Positions 12,523-25,465 of a stretch of DNA of 64,000 nt are shown in pieces. Where the stretch lies: the NCBI GenBank assembly GCA_009602725.1, contig WELB01000023.1, positions 618,158-682,157 of the forward strand. Reading direction: 5' to 3'. The first letter of the stretch is position 1; the number at the start of each line of letters is the position of its first letter. Position numbers and translations under genes: made by a program. A model generated the notes under the pieces. The model was not told the origin of the DNA and did not search any database. It saw only the letters and a program-made list of their open reading frames with translations. This stretch comes from Spirogloea muscicola. Lineage: Eukaryota > Streptophyta > Zygnematophyceae > Spirogloeales > Spirogloeaceae.

Positions 12523-14698
12523 TCAGTGCAGCCGCCCACTTGCATCGGAAGATGGGCGCCCCGCCCTCTTGTCCACATCCTGCGATGTCCTGTCGGCTGC
12601 TCCGATTGCATCAATGTGCTTGGCATCTGGCTGAAGCTCCAGCTTGTGGAACTGATTGATGGCAGTAGTCATTTTTGCATGGAGGCCTGCAGCTTTGTAT
12701 GCACTGATCATGGAACTGAGGGTGAATGCGGTTGGCGCCTTCCGCTCCATCCTCATGCGCTCGCATGCCGCCTCCATCTCCTTGATAAGCCCGCCCTTTG
12801 CGTATGCGTCTATGACCAAGTTATAAGTGAGGGCCCTCGGCCGATACTTGTAACGAAGAAGGTGCTGCATGACCGATTCCACCTTGTCGTACTGCGCGTG
12901 CTTCCCGTACGCTTCGATCAGGCCATTGAAAGTTGTGAGGTCTGGGGAGCAGCCCTCCTGTCAATTGACCATTTAAGCAAGTCAATTGCAGCTCAACAGA
13001 CACCCGAAAACCCTTAGCATGTACACTATCTATTGCAGCAACATGACCTATAGCAGGACCAGGAAAGCCAGCCAAGACCTCAACAAAGTGATCATAGATC
13101 TTATAGATCATCAACTTTCCAATTTATCAACCTCCCATAACTGAAGATTACTGGCCATGCGAACATGCTCTACATCCTGATCATATCTGCATCCTGACAA
13201 TTGAGCAACAATTTTGCTGGTCGCATACTGACCAGCTGCATATTCTCGAAGCAAGCCTCCATCTCATCAGTTTGACCATTGCGGCCAAAGCCTTGAACCA
13301 TTGCATTGTACGTCGCCAGCCCCGGTACCAATCCTGCCTCTCGCAGCGCCAAGAACGTGGCTTTCATTCTCGTTACTCTCCCAGTCCTTCCATAGCCATT
13401 GATTAGTGCATCATACCTGCCATCAATGCATGACACAAGTGTCTGACTTGTGCTCACAGGATCATAGAGATGACACTATGTCCCCAAAAATGCAGCTGGG
13501 ACAGTTCACATAAGGAAGATGCTTTGCTTACAATTCCAGGTTTGGTATGCATCCGTTGCGCTTCATCTCCGCCAGCAGCTGCACCGCAGCGTCCATCCGT
13601 TTGGCCTTGCAAAGTGCAGCCACGATGGCCGTGTAAGCTGCCGAGTCAGGCTGCAGTGTAGGCTCTGCCTTCAAGCGTTCAAAGATATTCAGGGCTCCCT
13701 GGACGTCGCACCGCCTGCCATAGCCGTTGATGAGGGCCGTGAACACACCAATGGTGTGAGGGCACCTCTGCTCCGATTGCATGCGGTCAAAGAGGCCGAC
13801 GGCAAGAGGTAGCTGGCCATGATTTCCCAGGAGGGCAATGAGCTCGACGTACACGGCAGGCTCCCCACAATACCATGGCTGGTTGTGAAGGACGTCCAAG
13901 ACCTGGCCTTTCAACAGGCACGCAAGCGCAGGCCTGTCAGTCACAAGTGGTTGCAGCCGAGGTGCCTTCGGCCACACACATTGGCCGGCAAGCTCCTAGC
14001 TGCCATGCTGGCATCCATTTGCAGCTGTCTGAGTAGGATAAGGAGGATGGCAATAATGGCACGTGACTTTTATGTGGACGGCGCCAGCTTGTCTAGATGA
14101 CAATGCAAGCATGCTGCAGTGCGCTCATCAGCATCTCGCAAGGATCCCCAGACAATGGTTTCAAGCTTGGCCACAGGAGAACTGGGTGGCCATGACACTG
14201 ACACAACCCATGTGTGCAATTTCAGAGCAGGCGTGGTCCTTCCAGGCCGAGCAACCAGAAGAGGCGACGTCGCACAGGACGTGGACATACAACCTGGACA
14301 CAGAATCTTGGACCCCCAGCCTGGACCCCTTGCTTGTGGCACACCTGCATGGCGCAGGCCCAGTTGCCTCGGCGGAGCAGCTCGCGAAGTGCAGTCACGG
14401 GCACCTGGGGGCCCCACCGGCGGCCTGCTCGCCGCACGACCTCCGGCAGCGAGGACTCGCCGTCCTCGGGCGCCTTCGCCAGCTGGTACAGGACCTGGCC
14501 CACCTGCTTGCGCAGGTTGGCTTCCCGCTGCTGCTGGCGGGTCATCGGTGTCCGCCGCTGCGATTGCAGCTGCGCTGCCGGCACGAGGCCCAGCGACTGC
14601 TGGAGCGCAGCGGCGAGCCTCCGAGTGGGCGTCCTCCATGGCTGCAGTCCTGATGCAGCGAGCCATGGACTCGGCGGCCGCCGAGGTCCAGCCGCCAT
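12523..14698 (-). CDS. Pentatricopeptide repeat (PPR) protein, probably organellar
   Basis: PPR proteins bind organelle RNA for editing, splicing or stability. I read four exons: 14345-14698, 13532-13995, 13233-13416 and 12523-12957, which add up to 478 codons plus stop in consistent phase. The N-terminus (MAAGPRRPPSPW.., Arg/Ala/Pro-rich) fits an organelle transit peptide. Repeats are of the 35-residue P type: VFTALINGYGRRCDVQGALN, AYTAIVAALCKAKRMDAAVQ, YDALINGYGRTGRVTRMKAT, TYNAMVQGFGRNGQTDEMEA, TFNGLIEAYGKHAQYDKVES and TYNLVIDAYAKGGLIKEMEA. No E, DYW or SMR domain is visible. The same open frame extends upstream to 15043, so the true start may be earlier. The last ~35 residues after the final repeat are not PPR-like. 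The RNA target is unknown. Confidence 0.85.
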
Positions 14699-16007
14699 GG
14701 TGCAGCGCCGAGTGACCAGAGCAGAGCGCCCATTGAAGGCATGTTCGGCGTCACAGCGCCAGCAGCCTCGGGAGTGCGGTGGCACACGGCCGCCGAACGA
14801 CGACGGCGGCAGCGATAGTTGCGGCGGCGGCGCGCCCCAAGCCAGAGCCCACATGAGGCTGTCGACAGGAAAGCTGCGATGGCGCTGCCACGCCTTCACA
14901 GCCGCTGCTGCTGCCGTGCAGACCTGAGCTCCGGCTACAGTCCTTCGCCCAGTTGGTGGCGTAGTGAGCTCTCCACGGCCCTTGGGCCTGCCAGTCTTCA
15001 CGCAAGGAGGCGTGGCGGGAGTGCGACTGCTGCTCCGCCGCATCAGCTCGTGAAGCGGCTTGGAGGAAAGCGCTCGAGCTTAGAGGAGGTGCTTGGAGGC
15101 CGGATCTCACACAGAGACTCGCAGCTCGGAGCTTGGAACACGGAGCTCGTGAGAAGCGGTCTCCTGCAAATGGACGCTGGCTGTGAGGCCAGCCCCAGTT
15201 GTAAGGGCGGCTTGACTTGAGCGAGCAGCTCGAGCAGCACACTGCGCTGGGGCTCATCAGATGAAGAAGGCAAGCTTGCAGCGAAGACGAGATGTGGGGA
15301 ATGGGATAATGCGATATGGGAGATGAGATGTTTGATGGGACAAGAAAAGGGGCTCTCCCCAGAAGACAGGAATAAGGCTCTTCCAATAGAGGGCGATGGC
15401 TGTAGCCAGCAGAACGAAAGCTTTGATCACTAGCACGGACACTAGGTGAGGCACCACGCCTTTTTGGACATTGATGTCACCGCAGCCCTGCTGTCTTTGA
15501 ACTGTCCTTGCTCACATAGTTCTACGAAACCCCTACCCAATCATCCTGCTTCTTCAGGTCATACAATTCGCAAGGTCAGTGACCAAGAAAGGTCAGGTCA
15601 GGGGTGGCGCATCTGCTGGTCTGCATTGTTGCAGATGTAAGCAGGTGCTGAAGATTTGTGGACAAAAGCTACTGGCAAACGGTTTGAGGTGTGTAACTTC
15701 TGTGAGGTGTATTTAAGAAATAGCTGCAAGCTACACAATATGGAGCAGGATGTGGAGCATAGGTCTTGCATGGTAGAGGGCGCATCTGCGGGGGGCGAAG
15801 CAGCTCATTTCTGCCAGGTCATTATCCCACTAAAAAGAGCGGAGTGCACCTGTCAACCATGCCCGAGTGCTGTCACCACGCACTTGCGTAATCGTGCCAA
15901 CTGAGGCAATCTCTTAGACCAGACTGAGTGCTTAAGCTTGTCAAGAGCTCTCCTTACTTCATTGCAGCCTGACGAGATCTGACAGGAAAATCTGTAGGAC
16001 TCTGCGC
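14699..16007. other. Upstream flank of the PPR gene
   Basis: About 1.3 kb. It holds open but compositionally biased minus-strand frames (14751-15386 and an extension of the PPR frame to 15043). A short segment near 15370-15410 resembles 31385-31420 (both read on the minus strand as ..ATCGCCCTC..TGGAAGAG..) and may be a dispersed repeat tail. From 15450 to 16007 I see nothing recognisable. Confidence 0.35.
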
Positions 16008-19000
16008 TCAGAAGCTGCTGTATTGCATGCGGTACTGTCTTAGCCAGTCAGCGCCCTTCTCCTCATACTCGAGCTTGCCAAATGTCTGGCCCGCAAACGC
16101 AGGCAATCTGGCTATGAGCTGACCACCTTTCCAGGCGTCAAGTGCGGGGTCCTGCGCCATCACGACCTGGAGGCTGGAACCCAGTGGCCGCAGCTTGCGA
16201 TACTCGGCCTCCACCCTCGCTGCTGTCCCAGGATAGAGGACGTTGCCCCCTGTGAGCAGGAGCGTTCCCTCGGCAGCCCGCTGCCTGAGGTGGTCCGGCG
16301 TGCGCCGCAGCACATGCCCGAGCATCTCCCCAAGCCCACCTTGGTCTACTGCCACGATGGATGGCTGCATATGACCACCAAGCAACAACAGACCATCACA
16401 TAAAGCAAAGCGACTCTCAGGAGGAGGTCACTTTGACTGCAATGATCGTAGGTCGTGATAATCTGGCAACCTCACCTGGAACAAAATCTCAGGGGCCCTT
16501 ATGCGCGCAACTCCGAGTGTGATCTGGAAGTCCTCGGCTTGCGGCACCCTCAGCGGGGTATGCACTTCCCCAGCCCTGGGGCCCGGCAAGCCGTTGCTGG
16601 GCTCTCTCGATGGAGGGACGAAGTCTTGATCAATCTCCTGTGATAGGCAGCCAGGGACGTATTACTTTTACTGTGATACCATATACCATAGTTGCTTGCT
16701 ATTAGTATCCCTGCCCAAGATGGTGAAGCAGATGTCAAGGCAGCAAATTGAAGAGGTAGCACACTATGATGAGGTCAAAGCAACCTGGAGCCTTTGGGTA
16801 AGATGCGCAAGTTCAGCTTCTTCCTCCTCCATAACCCCCTCCTCCTCCCCTCCCTCGCCGTCCTTAGATATCCTGCTGTACAGGAGCCAGTCCGAGTCGT
16901 CCACTCCAAAGGTGTCCTCCCCCCGGCCCTTATCAAACGCGGCTGACGTGATCAGCCGCATGCGCTCCTTGTGGGCAGCGCTGTGCCGCTCCCCTCGCCC
17001 CAGCGCCAAGCTTCCGCCTTCCTGCTTTTGTGTTTTCCGCTGCTCCACCCTGGCCTTGAGGCTGGCATAGCGCCCCCTGCTCTCCTCCAAGTACTGCTCC
17101 GGATTCTCACTGCGATGGCCAGCCCAAGAACATGAGCTCCTCACCTTACAGCCGAAGCCAGCGCCCTAAAGAACGCCAGCAACAGCAGGGCACAGAGCTA
17201 CCCTTGCTCACAGATGTGTGGAAGAGATGGCATCAGCTTCACTCACAGCCACCGCTGCTCATCGAGCTTCCTCACGTTCTCAGCCTGGGACATCTGCTCC
17301 TCCTTGAGCTGCTTTGCTCTCTTGCGGCCCTCAGCTGCATTCTTCATGAGACGCTGTCTCCGCTTCTCCTTTATCTTCAGGCACAAAATTTTATTCCAGA
17401 GTTAAGTACTGCAGATTTTGTACTTCCAACTGCACATGTAGCAGATGCAATCCAATCTAATCTTGAACGCCTGCCTGTGCACCTTCTCAGGAGTAAGCTC
17501 GCTGTCTGCTGCATTAAGCAGAGGATATTCCTCCGAGTCTGGCAACTGCCTCTGCGGCTCATCTTCCACTTTCTCTCCTTTGGCTTTTCTAAGCCTAGAC
17601 CTGGCCTTTTCCAGACTGCTTTCAAGCTCCTGAAAGCTTCCAGGAAATCCAGCTCTCAAGAGCTGCTCTGTAGCATCCTGCCCCTCAAGGACTGCACAAG
17701 GCCACACGGCCAACAAGTAAGATGTCAGCTCAACCAGGTCAGCATATGCCTTGGCCAGCTCTGCCATCTGGTTGTCAAATATGGTCAGCATATTGCTACA
17801 CAACAAGACACGCTTTAGGTATGCAAACTTCCGTGAGTGAGATGCCTGCTAATATCGCTCAACTCGCTTGTCACTCTATAAGAAGTTGGCCTCTGAAGCA
17901 TCGATCACTAACGAGACTCATCCGCTGTGAATGCACTTCGCATGGATAGAGGGCCAATCACACCTTGCACTCTGTCTCGAACTTGCTCCAGCTTCGCAAG
18001 CTGATCCTGAAGACTAGCAACCTTTGAGACTCTCTTTTGAGCCGCCATGTCCCGCAGCCTCTGCACATTTTTCTCTTTCGCAGCTGCTCGCCTAGCCAAC
18101 TCCTCCGCCGTCTTGGCGTCAGGCTGTGTGGCAGCTGTCCATGGCAGCTGCCATGTCTTCAGCTCCTTCTTCGCTGCTTCGCCCCCTGCCTATCAAAGAA
18201 CAGGGGTTGCATTTGGCAGTTCCTCCTTGCTTTCCTTTGAAAATAGTGAACATCAAGCCTAAACCCAGTGTCATTGGCAATCCTGGGCAGTGTGCGATGC
18301 AGACGACTTTCGAGTCCTCACCTAGCAGGTCTAGGTGGTGGATCAGCCCGCTCACTATATATACCCCGTTCTTGTGCAGGACATACCAGGACTGCATAAG
18401 GACTCACGCACTACTCCATTTTCAGATTGCTATACTCTAAGAGCTGCCCTGCCTTTGCTCAAGCTTTCGCTCAAGCATACTGCAGCTGTAGCACACGCCG
18501 TTGAGCATAAGCAAATAGCCAAGAGCACCTGATACAATTGCAACTCGGACGAATAGTCCAGGGCGACATAGCAGTCTGCCTGCTTGATTGCCTCGACACT
18601 CTCCCAGGTCAACATGGAACTGCAAGACAAACGTATGCGCAACATTCAGAGCTGCATCAGTACTCTGCATACATGAGACCACGTATCGGATCTATTTTGA
18701 CTGTGCTGTTAACACTATGACGGCCCTGAAATTTGTGTTTCTTGTTGTCCAAGAGTGTGACTAGCAAGACAGCGGGGTGCAGGTAACTGGCTGGCCATAA
18801 TCCCCACAAGTGTGCTACTTCCTGAACGATGCAAGTAATAAACCTGTGCTGTGGATAGGTGAGGCCAAGAAGCTGCCTCAAGAACAAAGTGGAGTGGAAG
18901 CCCCCAACTGGTGTGCGGCAGCTGGCCTCCACAACGGGCTCCCCAGCTATGACCTTGCACGCATTCCAGAGAGTGGAGACAGTAATTTAGCAACCTTGAG

Positions 19001-20481
19001 CTGGAACTCTTATGGGTGAGGGTACTTGAGATCTGGCTACCGTCAAAGCAAATGTAGCTATGAATGGGACATGAGCAGAACGAGCTGTAGCAGTAGCCTA
19101 ATTCATGCAGCGTAATACCGGGATGACGTGCGTGGCTGTGTGGCCGGAAGCAACGAGGATGCCGTCGGAAGTGCAGCGGCCCAGAGTGCGGTTGGCTGTG
19201 AAGCTCAGCATGCTGTCCACGCCAAAGGCTGCATGGCAAGGATGTCGTAGCTCAGCACCAATGTACCCTTCAGGGCTGCGCTTTGCTGCTGGCACTGTTG
19301 ACGTTGACACCGACGGGAATCGAGTGAGCCACCACAGAACAACCATCTCAGACCTAGCCGTCACTGGAGAGAGCAATGTCCAGTCCCCTCCGGGGCCTTG
19401 CCTAGCGAAGGCACTCCGTAGGTCTCGAAAAAGAGTTCGGCGGTCTTGGCCCGTGGGAAGAGCGGGTTGCAGAGGCACTCAGTGATGAGGACTGGGTGGT
19501 CCACCTGCATGATCGCAGCTTTGCAATTCAGGAACCGGTGTTGAATGTCAACCGTCACAGCTTCAGAGTGTGAGTGTACAGCAGAGATCTCTATCATGCC
19601 ACAATCTGGCTCTGCCCTTGGCACACTGCAGGCTGCTGCAGAAGTCATGCATCGTCACGGCTCTCTCAACAAAACCCCAACGACTAGGAACTATGCACCA
19701 TATGAAGCACCAGCACTCACACCTCAAGCTTCACTATCAGACCTCCATGCACCCTTGCAGCAGGTGCAGACAGCTACCATGCATGGCTGAGCTCCAGTGA
19801 GCCAACGGCAGCTTCGATTCGACTCTCTTTCACAAAGGAGGCTGGCTTGCAGTACGTACTTACTCGCGTCCCGCTGACGCCCAACCTATCAAATGTGTAG
19901 TCCAGAATCTGCGGTCGCAGCACCAGTAATACCGGAATCACTGTCAGCACACCAGCGAGGGGCGAGGCCTCTTGATCATCTGCTTGCTGCCGTCTTGCTG
20001 CACAACAGGCTACAGGAACGGCGTCGATGCCATAGCAGTGGTGCCAGGGGGTTGAGGACGAGCACCAGCTCCATGGTCTCGAATTGGTAGACGACGTTGC
20101 CATCAAAGGCAGACCGCAGAGAAGAGCGCGCGAACTCGTAGTGGCGCGCGGCGGCGGCGTCCAGGTCCCCCACGACGTTCACTGTCTGGCCTGCGGGGAC
20201 GGCAGCCTGCCGCGCTCAGCCGGCGGACATCGGCGTAGCTGTAGCCAGCGAAGGATGGGAGCGCGCCGGCTCTCGGCGTCGCCGAGGTCACAGCCGCGGC
20301 GCGCGCCGAGAGCGCGGCGACGAGAATGCGGAGCGCGGCGCGCGCCTGTGGCCTTGAGGCGCGGCTTGGCGAGCAGGCTGCGGAAGTCCAGGCGCGGCGC
20401 GGCGTCGCTCGCCCAGCCCGCGCGGCAGCGGAAGGCCCCGTTGTCGATCACGATCGGCGTGCCGGCGGCGGGCGGAGGCGA
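16008..20481 (-). CDS. ARP5: Actin-related protein 5 (INO80 chromatin-remodelling complex), 5' end in gap
   Basis: ARP5 is a subunit of the nuclear INO80 remodeller and helps couple ATP hydrolysis to nucleosome sliding. Thirteen exons follow the family order: [19 protein letters not shown] (actin fold, first visible exon), [99 protein letters not shown], then the charged coiled-coil insert (WQLPWT.., [37 protein letters not shown]), [35 protein letters not shown], and the C-terminus [26 protein letters not shown]. The long insert separates it from actin. Introns starting at 20345 and 19401 use GC donors and keep phase only that way. The start codon is missing, in the gap beginning at 20482. 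It is divergent from the MPP-beta gene. Confidence 0.95.
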
Positions 20482-20538
20482 NNNNNNNNNNNNNNNNNNN
20501 NNNNNNNNNNNNNNNNNNNNNNNNNNNNNNNNNNNNNN
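20482..20538. other. Assembly gap (57 N)
   Basis: Run of N that removes the ARP5 start codon and the shared 5' region with the MPP-beta gene. It is flanked on the right by the poly-A run starting at 20540. Confidence 0.99.
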
Positions 20539-21011
<473 letters not shown>

Positions 21012-21012
21012 N

Positions 21013-24000
21013 ATCGGCGTCTGGATCGACGCCGGGTCGCGCTTCGAGACGGACGCCACCAACGGCACGGCGCACTTCCTGGAGCACATGATCTTCAAGG
21101 GCACGGCGCGGCGGTCCGTCAAGGCGCTGGAGCAGGAGGTGGAGGACATGGGGGGCCACCTGAACGCCTACACGTCGCGCGAGCTCACGACGTACTACGC
21201 CAAGGTGCTGCGCGCCGACGTCCCCGCCGCCGTCGACATCCTCGCCGACATCCTCCAGCACTCCACCTTCGAGCAGCGCCACATCGAGCGCGAGCGCTCC
21301 GTCATCCTCCGCGAGATGGAGGAGGTCCGGCTCTCGCTCCCGTCCCCTCCTCTGGCCTCCTTTCACAGCCGCTCGTTTATTATCAGCAGCCGCAGTTTTG
21401 ATTCAAATGAACTACCACTCACGCCCATTTCAATGTACAAGCAACGATCTTAAGATAATAATTACAAGAAAAAGATATTGTGATGCAGATCAATATTTCC
21501 TCGTATCATTTTGGCCACACCCAATAAGCTCGGCGCTCTTGCTCGAAGCGACTGCATGGATGGACGATGCCAGCCTACCCACAAGGCCCTGATACGGCAG
21601 CTCACGGTGGCGTCCTGTTTGCGGCCATGGCGCAGATCGAGGGCCAGGTGGAGGAGGTCCTGTTTGATCATCTGCACGCCACGGCGTTCCAGTACAGCCC
21701 GCTCGGGCGCCCCATCCTGGGGCCCGCCGACAACATCCGCTCCATCACCCGCGGCGACCTCGCCGACTACATCTCCACGCACTACTCGGGCCCTCGCATG
21801 GTCCGCGGCTCCTCCTCTGGCACCTGTCAAAGCAGCTCTTCTCCTTCATCCTGCATGCATGTTCGGCCTCAGTATTCCCGTCGAGTCTGCATGGTGGCAA
21901 GGCCGAGGTGCGTAAAGCAAGAAGCAGCTGTATGCTGAGCTTGTTGCCTCTTTGACTGCACTGCTGAGGTCCGCCCTCCCTGCTGTTGTCATCAGCGACC
22001 TCTACTTGGTTGCCTTACGTGAGTCTTATTTCGGTGAGCAGGTTGTGGCTGCAACCGGAGCCGTGGACCACGACGAGCTGGTGGGCTTGATAGACAAGTC
22101 CTTCGACTCCCTCTCCACGGACCCCACCACGGCTGCCGAGCTGGTGAAGAAGGAGCCGGCCATTTTCACAGGGTCTGAGGTGAGAGTCTACTGTAGCAGC
22201 CACAACAACCAAGGAGTGGCTTCTGCTAATTGCACTGATTAGTGGACAGCCCTTCTATTGAGTGCTAACTGTCAATTAACCAAGGCTCCAGGTAGTGTCC
22301 TGTCAGGACACTACCTGCAGCCTTGGTCGTTTAACAAATTACAACCAACCAAGGCACCAGGTAGTGTCCTGTCAGGACACCGCCTGCTGAGCCCGTCGCG
22401 GACCAGTCTGCTTGATTGGTAGACGCCATAAGGGTAAAGCCACAAGCCAAGGTCTCTGTTGATGTTCCTCGGTTGCATTGCAGGTCCGGATCTACAACCC
22501 AGACATGCCATTCTGCCACTTCGCCGTAGCCGTACAGGGGGCGCACTGGACCGATCCAGACTCCATCACGCTGCAGGTCATGCAGACTATGCTCGGTGCA
22601 TGGAGCAAGACTGCGGGTGCTGGGAAAAACATGGGGTAAGCAGTAAATGGAGTTGGTGATGTACAACCTCCTACAGTCTACTACACCTTGATTGCAGGAA
22701 TAAGCACACCATTTGTAGAAAACAGTGGCAAGGAGCCACGCTGCTCAGTTGCTCATGTACAGGTGCTTTGGTGGCACTTGAAGGGTCTGCTGATTGGCAG
22801 TCCTCTTGTAATAATGATGTGTCATTTACAATATCAGATCCGAGCTGGCACAAAAGGTGGCTGCCAATGAGCTTGCTGAGAGCTACATGGCCTTCAACAC
22901 CAACTATCGCGACTCTGGCCTCTTTGGCGTGTGCGCAGTGGCCTCGGTAATCGCCTCATGTTACTTGCCTTGCAGTTCTTTCTTAGATAGTAGCTCCAAT
23001 TGAGAAGCTGCTATAATGAGATCAGTGAGAACCTGACACTGGTTCTTCTCAGGAGATAGGTGCTGCTGTTGCTTTCAGTAACTGGGTCCATACGATGCTG
23101 ACAGGGAAGAAGTAGAATCGGCCTTAAATAGTGAGTGCCGCGGAAGCGCGTTCCGCAGATGCTGGTTAGTGTCGCCTGGCTGACCACTTAACAATGACTT
23201 CTCTTGCTGCACAGCCTGACAAGCTGGATGATTTGGCCTGGTCGATCATGCACGAGGTCACCCGATTGATCTACCGCGTGTCAGATGAGGATGTAGCGCG
23301 CGCCAGGAACCAGGTGACAAACCCATCAAGCAGCGGGCATGGCTTTGTATGGCTTGCATGGCTTGGTATGGCTTTTATTGATGTCTAACTGCTGTGGACC
23401 TTGTGGGACACCATAGTGCTAGCCTGTGGCATCATGGTTGAAGCTTGACCCCCCTTTGTCATCACTGCATGCAGCTTAAATCCAGCCTGCTTCTCCATAT
23501 GGATGGCACAAGCCCCATGGCTGAGGACATTGGCAGACAGGTACCCAAACGTAGATTCTCTCTGCTGAAGAGCTTGCTATGAGGTGGACTGACATGCTTG
23601 TGGAGCAGAGCAGTTCACATTCTCTGCAGATATGTATCTCAGTCAAGCCTTTCAAGTGCTACCGTTAAGAGAGGCCTGTGCTTAAATCTGCAGAGTATGT
23701 ATTGAGCTGCAGCAGGAATGTGACAAAGTAGTCCATCGTATTTTTCCACAACAGATGCTGACATATGGCCGTAGGCTACCCCTAGCGGAGCTCTTTGCTC
23801 GCATTGACGCTGTGGATGCTTCAGCAGTGAAGCGCGTCGCTGACCGTTTCATCTTTGACAAGGTAAAGTTATGCCATCAGCTTGACTTGTGCTCTATGTG
23901 CAAGAGTCCCCATGTAGCTCAAGTAGAAAGTAATCAGGAAGTACTACATATTTTGTGCTGCGTTTGAGGCACTTCAAGCTTCTGACCTGCTTCAATAAGG

Positions 24001-24158
24001 AGGAGTGCCTGTGACTTAATGCAATCGCCTCTCACTTTCCCATGACTTCGTGTACTTGTTGTTTGCAACAGGATGTCGCCATTGCTGCGATTGGCCCTGC
24101 ACAATTTCTCCCTGACTACACTTGGTTCCGCCGCCGAACATACTGGCTCCGCTACTAG
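21013..24158 (+). CDS. MPPB: Mitochondrial processing peptidase beta subunit (M16 metallopeptidase), 5' end missing
   Basis: Catalytic beta subunit of the zinc peptidase that removes presequences from imported mitochondrial proteins; in plants it is also part of complex III. The visible part starts at IGVWIDAGSRFETDATNGTA and carries the inverted zinc motif HFLEH (HxxEH) followed by the distal Glu region FEQRHIERERSVILREMEE. Nine exons continue through FDHLHATAFQYSPLGRPILG, YISTHYSGPRM, VVAATGAVDHDELVGLI, VRIYNPDMPFCHFAVAVQGA, AESYMAFNTNYRDSGLFGV, WSIMHEVTRLIYRVSDEDV, LLLHMDGTSPMAEDIGRQ and MLTYGRRLPLAELFARIDAV, ending AIGPAQFLPDYTWFRRRTYWLRY. HxxEH and absence of a glycine-rich-loop signature favour beta over alpha. 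The presequence and first ~60-80 residues are lost in the gap and poly-A run. The rest looks intact. Confidence 0.95.
22280..22391. repeat. Duplicated hairpin inside an MPP-beta intron
   Basis: 22280-22326 is a near-perfect inverted repeat with arms of about 23 bases (one internal mismatch; core GGTAGTGTCCTGTCAGGACACTACC split around CTGTCAGG). A second, slightly decayed copy follows at 22349-22391. It lies in the intron between the exons ending at about 22180 and starting at 22484. It could be a small foldback element or a structured intron segment. Confidence 0.8.
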
Positions 24159-25465
24159 TGAATAGCCACATTCACACCCCTAGGGCTACTTCAGATCAGA
24201 GTCAAACATCTGCATCAGCTGCGGAAGGTGGTGTGTGTGTTACTTGCCCTTCTGAGCACCATGAGAAGATTGGAGTGTGTATCGACCATTGGTGGGCCTG
24301 AGTGGTCAAGTACAAAGGAAAGCACATTGATAAATGTACAGCATGGGTCCTTGCCACAGGTTAGACTACTCAGGCAGCCAGCGCAGGGGCTGCAGTAGCA
24401 GATCATTGTTCCTCGCAGGAGCTGCAGCAGCAGATCTTTGTTCCACGTCACGTATGTTGCCTTGTCTCCCACAATCGACCAGAACCAGGTCCTGTAGCAT
24501 GCTGTCCTGATGTAAAGGGATGCTCACATCCCACAGCCCGCATATTTAGTGTCCAAGTATTGCATCTCGTTCTTCTGATCGTTGGAGGCTGAATCTAGTG
24601 TAATATATCATGACAAGCACATAAGGAAGCTAGCTTGTGAGGTGGCCTTGAAGAATGTAAAACCTCGTGCAGTCAAAACTCTGCGGCTGCCAGTAGTACC
24701 TGTACTAAGTTACCCTCAGGCAAGCACCACTATGCACATGCCAAGAGGCATGCCACAGGCTATTGAACTCGCAAGAAAATTCGGCTATCTTGAAGACATG
24801 CTTATTGATCCAAAACAAAGTGTGAATGCGAGATTCAGTGGTGGTCACTGGTCTTGGCAGAGGAAAGCCCATGCAGCCACCAGGCAAGGCCACTCAAGTG
24901 GCACTGTCAGTGCCAATGTGCAACTGGAGGCCTTGTCTGTGTTTGAATGAGGAGCCGCCTTTGGCAGCTCCACAGATGGTTTATTAACACTTGTCTGCAG
25001 CAAAGCTGAAAGCTGCATCCTCGTCACGGCGTCACCCTTTCAATGGCGCCCACAATAAATACTGAGACAACAAGTGAACGAGTCTCACAACAACCGAACG
25101 CTGCATGGCCTGCGCGAGCTGGCTTGTGCAGGAGGAGACCATGGAGAGGAGGTGGCATGACGGCCCAGGACAAGGCCAAGAGCGAAAGCCGGCAGCGAGT
25201 TACTCCCTTAGATGCAACAAGGTGTGCCTGCTGCTTCCTGCCGAGCGCAGGAAGCCGGCACCTGCAAGGCCCCTTGAAAGCAGAACAAGCGTGCAAGCGG
25301 CTTGACAGCCAGCCAGCCAGTAGCTCAGCTCAGGCTGCTGGCAGCAGGTACGATGGAGCCCAGCCAGTAACAGCTGGAGTTGACCTGCTGTGTCAACGAA
25401 GGATGCTGGATGATGACAGTGACACCACCAATCCAGGCGTCGCTGAGAGGCTGAAGCTGGAGTTC
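24159..25465. other. Convergent 3' flanks of MPP-beta and the GH9 gene
   Basis: About 1.3 kb between converging stops. A 122-codon plus frame at 24582-24950 (MEAESSVIYHDKHIRKLACE..) has no recognised domain and no partner exons, so I do not call it. The 25080-25380 stretch is moderately GC-rich with open frames on both strands but no family signature. Confidence 0.35.

Noticed and set aside
14751-15386. 211-codon minus-strand frame upstream of the PPR gene
   Set aside because: Ser/Ala/Arg-rich with no motif, overlaps the alternative upstream extension of the PPR frame, and has no splice partners.
18290-18420. Possible extra ARP5 exon ([16 protein letters not shown])
   Set aside because: The flanking exons LQLYQ and [18 protein letters not shown] join directly in phase and match the family, so this stretch is intron.
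24582-24950. 122-codon plus-strand frame after MPP-beta
   Set aside because: No recognised domain or homologous pattern and no neighbouring exons; lies between two convergent 3' ends.
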